Origin: Methanobacteriota archaeon
Lineage (GTDB): Archaea > Methanobacteriota > Methanobacteria > Methanobacteriales > Methanobacteriaceae
Direction of reading: 5' to 3'
Assembly (NCBI GenBank): GCA_023440975.1
Contig: JAEZRD010000102.1
Coordinates: 13,514 to 77,513 of the forward strand
Length of the DNA stretch: 64,000 nucleotides
A program made the position numbers and the translations under genes. Below, piece after piece: positions 58,000 to 64,000 of this stretch. Below the pieces are notes generated by a model that was given only the letters and a program-made list of their open reading frames with translations, was not told the DNA's origin and searched no databases. The first letter of the stretch is position 1, and every line of letters begins with the position of its first letter.

Positions 58000-58805
58000 T
58001 ATTTGCTTCCTCCTTTACTAAATGTGATAAACTCGTCTGCTTTATCAGATAAAACATCACAAGCTTTTAATAAAACCTCTTTAGGAGGCATTGATCCATC
58101 AGTTTCAATTTTAAATATGAAATTATTTTCTTGATACCCAACATGAATGTAATCTGTTTCACAAGCTCTTTCACATGCTTTACATAAAGTACATTCTTCA
58201 ATATCCTTTACTTTAACAATACCTTTCTTTTTATCTGCTACAAGTATGCCTTTAGGACATGCATCAACACATGCATAATCTACATCAACATCTTCATCAA
58301 ATGTAATTTCAGGATATTGTTTATAAGCACATACAGTTGTTGGCACCCATTTAGCATGGTCTTTACCAATACCTAACTGTGCGATAGCTTCGAGCTCCAC
58401 ATTTTGACCTTCTTTTAACTTTAAAAGAGGGATGGTATCATACACAGGTTTAATTTTTGAGTCAGAAGAAACTAAATCTTTAGAGTAAATAACTCCTGGA
58501 CCAGATTTGTTTAAAGTTAATGATACACTGCATTTTGGACAATGCCCATCACAATCACATTCATCCGGCATAACTAATCCATCTGTAGCTTCCAAATCAG
58601 AAACTAAAGGAGTTAAACCTAATCGATGAGCTAATACCTCATCAAACATAGCAGAATCATTTTGAATCATGTAAACATCTTCAATAGCCATCTTTGGAAC
58701 TTCCATCATAGCGATTCTTCTTATTGCATTGACAAAAGGTACTTCTGCATCACGGACAATGAAAGTAATTTCATCATCAGTTTGATTTTTGACTTCAATC
58801 TCCAT
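57999..58805 (-). CDS. rpoD: DNA-directed RNA polymerase subunit D with ferredoxin-like domain
   Basis: RpoD, the counterpart of alpha/RPB3, nucleates polymerase assembly with RpoL. The 268-residue protein has the dimerisation segment VPFVNAIRRIAMMEVPKMAI, a zinc-like cluster CDCDGHCPKCSVSL, and a ferredoxin-like insert. The insert has a reduced first motif (ACVDACPKGI, two cysteines only) and a full second motif (CTLCKACERACETDYIHV), enough for one [4Fe-4S] cluster. I choose ATG 58805, preceded by AAGGGG. The longer frame to 58865 overlaps rps11. Confidence 0.94.
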   Translation of the reverse strand: MEIEVKNQTDDEITFIVRDAEVPFVNAIRRIAMMEVPKMAIEDVYMIQNDSAMFDEVLAHRLGLTPLVSDLEATDGLVMPDECDCDGHCPKCSVSLTLNKSGPGVIYSKDLVSSDSKIKPVYDTIPLLKLKEGQNVELEAIAQLGIGKDHAKWVPTTVCAYKQYPEITFDEDVDVDYACVDACPKGILVADKKKGIVKVKDIEECTLCKACERACETDYIHVGYQENNFIFKIETDGSMPPKEVLLKACDVLSDKADEFITFSKGGSK

Positions 58806-58818
58806 ATTAAACCCCTTC

Positions 58819-59211
58819 TTAAACTCTTCTTCCTCTCTTACCACCAGGACGTCCGGTTCCATCATGAGGTATAGGAGTTACATCTTCTATTTTACCTATT
58901 TTAATACCTGCTCTAGCAAATGCACGAATAGTAGCTTGTGCACCAGGACCTGGACTTCTAGGACCATTTCCACCAGGAGCTCGGACTTTTATATGTAAAC
59001 CAACAAATCCTTTTTCTTTAGCATCATCAGCAGCACGAGTAGCTGCTTCCATAGCTGCAAAAGGAGATGCTTCCTGTCTATCAGAACGTACAACTTTACC
59101 ACCAGACCATTGTGTAATAGTTTCTGCACCAGTGATATCAGTTACGGTAATAATAGTGTTATTGAATGATGAGTAAATATTAGCTATTCCCCATTTTTCA
59201 TTTTTTGCCAT
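58819..59211 (-). CDS. rps11: Small ribosomal subunit protein uS11
   Basis: The 130-residue protein has [39 protein letters not shown] and [21 protein letters not shown] motifs, ending [15 protein letters not shown], the diagnostic S11 C-terminus. It lies between rps4 and rpoD. Confidence 0.97.
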   Translation of the reverse strand: MAKNEKWGIANIYSSFNNTIITVTDITGAETITQWSGGKVVRSDRQEASPFAAMEAATRAADDAKEKGFVGLHIKVRAPGGNGPRSPGPGAQATIRAFARAGIKIGKIEDVTPIPHDGTGRPGGKRGRRV

Positions 59212-59231
59212 AATCTATCAACCCTTGATAT

Positions 59232-59771
59232 TTATTCTGTTTGTTCATCCGCTTTGTTTTGAGCTTTATTGTAATCTTCAATTTGTTTTGCTACAGGTGA
59301 AGATCTATAGAAACCTATAAATTCTTCTTCCCCTTTTTGAACAACATAACTTGGAGAATCAATCTTCTTTCCATTTAATGTTATGTGACCATGAACAATA
59401 AACATTCTTGCTTCTTTAACTGTTCTAGATAATCCTTTTTGATAAACAACAGTTTGTAATCTTCTTCTTAAAATATCTTCAACAGTTAAATTAAGAATAT
59501 CTTCTAATTGAGCATTTTCTGGCAATACGCCCTCTCGAATTAAATGTCCTAATAACTCTCTTTTTTCCACTTCAACTTCATCTTGAGAGAAACCTAATAA
59601 ATATCTAGCATCACGACTGTAATTTCTAACTAAAGTATCAGCCTTCCAGATTTCCTTTTTATTCTTTAATCCATATTTGGACATAAGTTTATTTTCAGAT
59701 TTAATTCTTTCAGCATTCCAAGGATGAGGTGGTGTATCATATTTCTTTCTTGCTTTTCTTGGACTTCCCAT
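59232..59771 (-). CDS. rps4: Small ribosomal subunit protein uS4
   Basis: The 179-residue protein has [20 protein letters not shown] at the start, an S4 RNA-binding domain ([41 protein letters not shown]) and an acidic tail. GGAGAT precedes ATG 59771. Spacing to rps13 is 137 nt, larger than elsewhere in this run. Confidence 0.97.
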   Translation of the reverse strand: MGSPRKARKKYDTPPHPWNAERIKSENKLMSKYGLKNKKEIWKADTLVRNYSRDARYLLGFSQDEVEVEKRELLGHLIREGVLPENAQLEDILNLTVEDILRRRLQTVVYQKGLSRTVKEARMFIVHGHITLNGKKIDSPSYVVQKGEEEFIGFYRSSPVAKQIEDYNKAQNKADEQTE

Positions 59772-59908
59772 TATATTATCTCCTTAATAATATTATAGTA
59801 AAAAAATATTTTTGACATATAAAAATTAAAAAATTTTTAAATTCTATAAAAATATTTTAAATAATCTTTTCATAATAAAGTCTAATCATAGTTTATTTAA
59901 TAATAAAT

Positions 59909-60370
59909 CTATGGTGACTTACCTGGTCTTACCCGTTTTACACCGACAGAAGAACCATGTCTAAATGTAGATTTAGTTCTTTGACCTCTAACTGGTAATC
60001 CAACTTCATGTCGTCTACCTTTGTAACTTCGAGTCTTTTTCATTCTATTTAAATCATCTCTTAAAGTCATATCAAGATCTGATTCAATTAAATGAGTAGT
60101 TTTACCAGTTGAGTAATCTCGTCTTCTATTTAACATCCATTCAGGAATATCATAGTTTAATGGATCTTCTAAAATATCTTCTATTTTCTTAACTTCTTCA
60201 TCAGGCATATAACCAATTTTTTGATTAAGGTCGAAACCTAATAAAAGACAAATAGAACGAGATAAAGATAATCCAACACCTTTAATGTCAGTTAAAGCAT
60301 ATTCGACAGTTTTATTACCGTCTACATCCTTTCTTGAAATACGCACTAAGTGCTTAAATTCGTCTTCCAT
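59909..60370 (-). CDS. rps13: Small ribosomal subunit protein uS13
   Basis: The protein has [20 protein letters not shown] near the start, [19 protein letters not shown] in the middle and [20 protein letters not shown] near its end, with the final [26 protein letters not shown] basic tail. I choose ATG 60370 (153 aa), preceded by GGAGGT at 8 nt; the frame further upstream starts with GTG inside that site. It is the first gene of the alpha operon. A GC-rich hairpin lies just above its ribosome binding site. Confidence 0.96.
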   Translation of the reverse strand: MEDEFKHLVRISRKDVDGNKTVEYALTDIKGVGLSLSRSICLLLGFDLNQKIGYMPDEEVKKIEDILEDPLNYDIPEWMLNRRRDYSTGKTTHLIESDLDMTLRDDLNRMKKTRSYKGRRHEVGLPVRGQRTKSTFRHGSSVGVKRVRPGKSP

Positions 60371-60394
60371 AAAATTAACCTCCACTTATAAGAG

Positions 60395-60420
60395 CGAACC
60401 CACGAGACGTAGCGGGTTCG
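60395..60420 (-). promoter_or_regulatory. GC-rich hairpin in the rps13 operon leader
   Basis: CGAACCC (60395-60401) and GGGTTCG (60414-60420) form a perfect 7-bp stem with a 12-nt loop. It is directly upstream of the rps13 ribosome binding site. Its GC content contrasts sharply with the surrounding spacer. It could be a ribosomal-protein or translation control element. Confidence 0.45.
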
Positions 60421-60583
60421 AATGTTCCAATTAAGAAAACTTTTTTTCTTTTTGAAACACAGTTTTTTCAACAGTTTTTAAAACTTAACTAAAAAAAAAA
60501 CTAGTTAAGAGTGCAAATATATATCAGTTTTATAAGGAATTATAACCTAAAAATTAGATCATAAAAAAATAAATACTAATAAA

Positions 60584-60668
60584 CGCCGAGACTGGGATTT
60601 GAACCCAGGCGGGGAAAATCCCCACGAGATTTCCAGTCTCGCGCCTTACCAGGCTAGACTATCTCGGC
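60584..60668 (-). tRNA. tRNA-Ser (anticodon GGA)
   Basis: Read on the minus strand, the acceptor GCCGAGA pairs with TCTCGGC, followed by discriminator G at 60584. The anticodon stem CGAGA/TCTCG encloses the loop CTGGAAA, giving anticodon GGA. A long variable arm (GGGGA..TCCCC) marks a class II serine tRNA, and the T stem-loop is CTGGG-TTCGAAT-CCCAG. CCA is not encoded. It lies between rps13 and cbf5. Confidence 0.96.
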
Positions 60669-60868
60669 ATGGATAATTATTAGTATTAGCCTAAAAAAAC
60701 ACAGGGTTAATTAACAATAGATATTCTAGTAAATTTTTAAGATAATAAAAAAAATAGTTTTTTATAAAAAAATTATTTATCTCTTAAAAAAAACAGGTCA
60801 AATCTATTAAATTACCTGATAAAAAAATATTGGTTTTTAACATATTTAAATGTTTTGGATAAAATTAG

Positions 60869-61831
60869 TTATTTCCACATGGAAGGATAAACATTAGGTT
60901 CCATAAATACTTTATCTGTTTCAAACATTATACCAGAATCAGCATTCATAATTTCATCTAAACCTAATAAAGCTTTAGCAGAAGCTACTAACTCTCCTTT
61001 AAGAGTCATAATAGCAACAACATCATTATATTGAAGGTTATCAGACATAGAAACTATACCTCCAGCAGCTAAATCTGCCCCATGACAAATAGCACCAACA
61101 GCAGAATCTCTAATAATAACCTTAGGTAAATGTTCAGTTGCAACTTCCATAGGCATAATAACATTTCGTATATAAGATTCATCACCTTCTTCAGCATAAT
61201 AATAATATGCATCAGTTAAATCTTGTAAAGTAATAAGATTCTCAGACTCATCAAAAGGACCAACTTTAGTACGGCGTAATTCCGCCATATGTGCCCCACA
61301 ACCTAAAGCTTCACCAATATTATGACAGTATGTACGAACATAAGTACCAGATTCACAACCAATACGGAATAAAACATCTCTACCTTCGATTTCATGAATA
61401 GTACTATAATAAATATTTCTAGCCCTAAGTTCTCTTTTAACTGCTGATTTTACAGGAGGAGTTTGAAATATTTTACCAGTAAACTTTTCAAACATAGCTC
61501 TGACTTTTTTCTCATCAACATCTTGATGTAATCTCATTAAACAAACATATTCTTTAGGAGCAATCAATAATAATTGAATAACTCTAGTAGCAGAACCCAC
61601 ACCAATAGGCAAAATACCAGTAACTTTAGGATCAAGTGTTCCACTATGACCGGTTTTATCTACATGAAGAATTCTTTTAACCCAAGCATCAATTTCATGA
61701 GATGTAGGTCCAGAAGTCTTATCTAAATTAATAACACCATGAGTAATATGTTCTTCAATAGGTCTATTAAAAGGGTCACAACCATAATCATCATTAGTAA
61801 CACTTGAAGATTTTACAACATAACCTTCCAT
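60869..61831 (-). CDS. cbf5: tRNA/rRNA pseudouridine synthase Cbf5 (TruB family)
   Basis: Cbf5 is the catalytic subunit of H/ACA ribonucleoproteins and also makes Psi55 in archaeal tRNA. The 320-residue protein has GVINLDKTSGPTSHEIDAWV, the catalytic aspartate in GHSGTLDPKVTGILPI, RIGCESGTYVRTYCHNIGEAL, and a C-terminal PUA domain (VIIRDSAVGAICHGADLAAGG). I choose ATG 61831, preceded by GTGAT at 4 nt. It is the last gene of the run adk, emc3-like, rpl34e, cmk, rpl14e. Confidence 0.95.
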   Translation of the reverse strand: MEGYVVKSSSVTNDDYGCDPFNRPIEEHITHGVINLDKTSGPTSHEIDAWVKRILHVDKTGHSGTLDPKVTGILPIGVGSATRVIQLLLIAPKEYVCLMRLHQDVDEKKVRAMFEKFTGKIFQTPPVKSAVKRELRARNIYYSTIHEIEGRDVLFRIGCESGTYVRTYCHNIGEALGCGAHMAELRRTKVGPFDESENLITLQDLTDAYYYYAEEGDESYIRNVIMPMEVATEHLPKVIIRDSAVGAICHGADLAAGGIVSMSDNLQYNDVVAIMTLKGELVASAKALLGLDEIMNADSGIMFETDKVFMEPNVYPSMWK

Positions 61832-61959
61832 AAAAATCACTACAAAAAATATTTAAAATAAATTAAAAAAAAATCTATGAGAAAAAATATTTAAAAAATT
61901 CTTAAATTAATCTAAAAAAAATTAGTTTATAAAAATAATTAAAAAGTAATTAATTATTC

Positions 61960-62172
61960 TTATAATGCTTTTTTAACAGCTTCTAAATCATCAGTAACTT
62001 CAATAGTTTCATCAAGAGGTTCAAGATGGTTAATATTACATCTTCTATTTTTTACACCTTCACCAACTACTTCTACAAAGTTATCATCAATAATATCAAT
62101 TATTGCACATCTTTCGCCAGCTTCTCTACCAGCGGTTTTTACACATACTCTTCCTACTTCTATAGATGCCAT
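61960..62172 (-). CDS. rpl14e: Large ribosomal subunit protein eL14
   Basis: The 70-residue protein is the short archaeal L14e: IEVGRVCVKTAGREAGERCAI, an SH3-like KOW fold, then RRCNINHLEPLDETI. Its ATG follows the cmk stop directly, and GGTGAT lies just upstream within cmk. It lies between cmk and cbf5. Confidence 0.95.
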   Translation of the reverse strand: MASIEVGRVCVKTAGREAGERCAIIDIIDDNFVEVVGEGVKNRRCNINHLEPLDETIEVTDDLEAVKKAL

Positions 62173-62691
62173 TTATATCACCTTTAATGTTGTTAAAATA
62201 ATATTTGCTAAATTTTCAGGACTAAACCTATTAGTATTTAGCATTAAATCATAGATATCAAAATTATTAATATCAATGTTATGAATATCTAAATATCTTG
62301 AAGCTTCACTTTCTTCACGTATCTTTATCTCACGACTAGCAGTTTCAATAGATTTAAGTTCTCTATCACAAATTCGTTCTGCTCTCACATCAAATGGAGC
62401 GTACATCCAAACTTTTAAGTCAGCATCAATAAAATATGCAGAAAGTCTACCTTCAACTATTAGATTTTCAGAATTTTTAGCTATTTCAGCTTGTCTTTTA
62501 TCAATTTCATTATCGATTTCAGTATTATTTTCAGCAAATTTACTAAATTCTAAAACAGACATTCCCTTTTCTTTAGCCATATCTCGAAATATGCTACCTG
62601 TTGATAAAAAAGGAATATCCATAATATCTGATAATACTTTAGCTGCAGTAGTGGTACCACTACCTGCAAGACCACCGATAGTTATAATCAT
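62173..62691 (-). CDS. cmk: Cytidylate kinase (archaeal type)
   Basis: This phosphorylates CMP/dCMP. The 172-residue protein has the P-loop ITIGGLAGSGTTTAAKVLS at the N-terminus, FLSTGSIFRDMAKEKGMSV, VEGRLSAYF and VWMYAPFDVRAERI, and RESESASRYL-like LID residues. Its ATG overlaps the rpl34e stop (TAATG). It lies between rpl34e and rpl14e, as in other Euryarchaeota. Confidence 0.95.
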   Translation of the reverse strand: MIITIGGLAGSGTTTAAKVLSDIMDIPFLSTGSIFRDMAKEKGMSVLEFSKFAENNTEIDNEIDKRQAEIAKNSENLIVEGRLSAYFIDADLKVWMYAPFDVRAERICDRELKSIETASREIKIREESEASRYLDIHNIDINNFDIYDLMLNTNRFSPENLANIILTTLKVI

Positions 62692-62957
62692 TATTGTCTA
62701 GCCTCATTTTTAAAATGTTTACGAGCACATTTAGAACATAAATAACCACCATATGGGCGGTTAGGTCTCTTATGAGATTTAGATAATTTGTTAATTTCAT
62801 ATGGACGTCCACGAGGAACACCATGTAACGGCGCACCACATTCAGCACAAACGTGCTTAGATGGTTTCTTCTTTTTATATCTTAGGACACTTCTACCACC
62901 AGGGGTATTTTTATGCATCCGTTTGTATGATCTTGATCTGTATCTTAATTCAGGCAT
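62691..62957 (-). CDS. rpl34e: Large ribosomal subunit protein eL34
   Basis: The protein has [20 protein letters not shown] at the start and a zinc-ribbon pair, [16 protein letters not shown] and [12 protein letters not shown] choose ATG 62957 (88 aa): GGTGGAG lies 6 nt upstream and includes the GTG at 62969. The upstream spacer to the EMC3-like gene is 195 nt and T-rich. Confidence 0.95.
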   Translation of the reverse strand: MPELRYRSRSYKRMHKNTPGGRSVLRYKKKKPSKHVCAECGAPLHGVPRGRPYEINKLSKSHKRPNRPYGGYLCSKCARKHFKNEARQ

Positions 62958-63152
62958 ATTTTTCTCCACCTTTATTTAATAAAATTTTTTTTAGAATCTA
63001 CTCTTAAGATAATAGATTCATAATAAAATAAAATAATTATATTTTAATAATAAAAACCACAATTTTAATTAAAAATAGTAATTTATAATATTATTATAAT
63101 TATCTATCAATATAAACTTATTCTTTTTTCCAATAATTTCCAAAATCTTAAA

Positions 63153-63716
63153 CTAGAATCCATCTTTGAATCCCATATATTTTCTTAAGATTTGTGATAA
63201 AGCAAATGTACAGAGGATGTACCAACCTAACCAACCTACTGCATAAGGTAAAGATGTAGTTGGAGGTCCATAAAACATATGCCATATTGGAGTTAACAAT
63301 GTATAATAAACTGCTGGAGGCAATGAAACAATTGTTTTAGATACAACTGATTGAGCCATCCAATAGAAAACTAATAAAATCGGTATGAAAGTTACAATCA
63401 TAGGTTTAAATGACATTTTCATCATTTCAGATTGCTGAGCCATCATTTCTCCTTGTTGAGATTGTAATTTAGCTAATTTCTTATTATCCCCACTTTGTTG
63501 GGCTTCTTTCATTTCATTTTGATATGCTTTCATATCCTCTTGAATTTGATGCATTTCATCTTGATCAACTAATAATTTCTGTGCAATAGTAGTAATAAGT
63601 GAAATTATTAATGAAATCACAAAAATTGTAAGCATAGGATTTTTTGGAGTAGGATCCAATGCTATCAATGGTGCAAATATTGCATCTAAAGCTGTATACA
63701 CTATTTCAAAAACCAT
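63153..63716 (-). CDS. EMC3/TMCO1 family membrane protein (DUF106, Oxa1/YidC-like)
   Basis: This family is thought to help insert membrane proteins, as an archaeal counterpart of Oxa1/YidC. The 187-residue protein has three membrane segments: LTIFVISLIISLITTIAQKLL (about 30-50), PMIVTFIPILLVFYWMAQ (about 103-120) and AVGWLGWYILCTFALSQIL (about 160-178). A charged Gln-rich coiled coil lies between the first two (EDMKAYQNEMKEAQQSGD). It lies between adkA and rpl34e, downstream of secY in most archaea. Confidence 0.9.
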   Translation of the reverse strand: MVFEIVYTALDAIFAPLIALDPTPKNPMLTIFVISLIISLITTIAQKLLVDQDEMHQIQEDMKAYQNEMKEAQQSGDNKKLAKLQSQQGEMMAQQSEMMKMSFKPMIVTFIPILLVFYWMAQSVVSKTIVSLPPAVYYTLLTPIWHMFYGPPTTSLPYAVGWLGWYILCTFALSQILRKYMGFKDGF

Positions 63717-63740
63717 AATATTAGTTCCTTTTCAATAAAT

Positions 63741-64000
63741 TTAATTTTTTAATAAATCAACTAAGTTTTGAACTGTTGATTTTAAGTGATTATCGTGATT
63801 ATTGATAATTTTTACAGTAGCTCCAGTTAATGTAGCATAAGCCATTGAAGCTGCACGATTCATTTCTTGATGTAATTGAATATCTTTTGCTTTTTCAATA
63901 TCACGTTCTCTTGTATCATCATTTAATCTTCTGTATAAAATTTCATCAGGATTAGCTTCTATTAAAACAAAATTATCAGGATTTAAACCTTCCAATACCC
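63741..64000 (-). CDS. adkA: Adenylate kinase, C-terminal part (5' end beyond window)
   Basis: Only the last 85 or so codons are present. The frame is open to the window edge, so the P-loop is not visible. The sequence LIEANPDEILYRRLNDDTRERDIE matches the LID/NMP region of archaeal AdkA. It is followed by a helical end with INNHDNHLKSTVQNLVDLL. The position before the EMC3-like gene agrees with the conserved secY-adk-emc3-rpl34e-cmk order. Confidence 0.88.
   Translation of the reverse strand, partial: VLEGLNPDNFVLIEANPDEILYRRLNDDTRERDIEKAKDIQLHQEMNRAASMAYATLTGATVKIINNHDNHLKSTVQNLVDLLKN

Noticed and set aside
58806..58865. Longer rpoD reading frame overlapping rps11
   Set aside because: The extra N-terminal residues are not part of RpoD, and AAGGGG precedes ATG 58805.
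60387..60425. Possible tRNA or tRNA fragment near rps13 because of GGGTTCGAAT
   Set aside because: No acceptor stem, anticodon arm or T-stem pairing can be built; only a simple hairpin fits.
62660..62848. 62-codon frame overlapping cmk and rpl34e
   Set aside because: It is in a different frame of two conserved genes and has no independent support.

Overview
The window is chromosomal DNA from a very AT-rich methanogenic archaeon of the order Methanobacteriales. Methanosphaera or a close Methanobrevibacter-like relative fits best. The evidence is archaeal ribosomal protein and RNA polymerase operons, coenzyme M biosynthesis genes, a heterodisulfide-reductase operon, the archaeal aromatic and CoA pathways, the mevalonate/isopentenyl phosphate kinase route, and secreted proteins with pseudomurein-binding repeats. 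Many starts are set by GGTGAT/GGAG-type ribosome binding sites, and several genes start with TTG or GTG.

Positions 1-9.4 kb form a sulfur and coenzyme M block. comD-comE (sulfopyruvate decarboxylase) converge on an operon read on the minus strand: hdrC-hdrB-hdrA, a COG1900/DUF39 homocysteine-biosynthesis protein with a ferredoxin tail, and comA. A COG2122/UPF0280 gene and a PHP phosphoesterase lie just upstream. The Hdr set is unusual: HdrA carries a C-terminal MvhD-like domain that has lost its cysteines, and HdrB lacks one cysteine of its second CCG motif.

Positions 9.5-21 kb hold housekeeping genes (pantoate kinase, RNA 2',3'-cyclic phosphodiesterase, the two archaeal pre-shikimate enzymes, CCA-adding enzyme, both primase subunits, CbiF), one secreted Asn-rich protein and a 0.7 kb G-poor gene desert. 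Positions 21-24.5 kb hold a taurine/nitrate/sulfonate-type ABC importer and a small stand-alone IS1595-type zinc-ribbon protein. The importer promoter and the hdr promoter share an almost identical 19-bp element placed exactly 21 nt from an identical TATA box, which suggests common control of both operons.

Positions 24.6-38.7 kb hold purA, four small acidic proteins of DUF6882/DUF6891-like type, dapL, a membrane-anchored disordered protein, an NSS transporter, a SpoIIAA/SpoIIAB-like pair, gltX and three tandem paralogous methyltransferases. Positions 38.8-46.3 kb hold three large secreted proteins built from shared modules: Ig-like domains, pseudomurein-binding repeats, a transglutaminase-type peptidase and AstE-type zinc peptidases. 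These are candidate cell-wall remodelling enzymes.

Positions 46.4-64 kb are a conserved archaeal housekeeping run on the minus strand: a HEAT-like protein, idsA, RNase J, fni, ipk, mvk, memo, rps2, eno, rpoK, rpoN, rps9, rpl13, rpl18e, rpoD, rps11, rps4, rps13, tRNA-Ser(GGA), cbf5, rpl14e, cmk, rpl34e, an EMC3/Oxa1-like protein and the 3' part of adkA.
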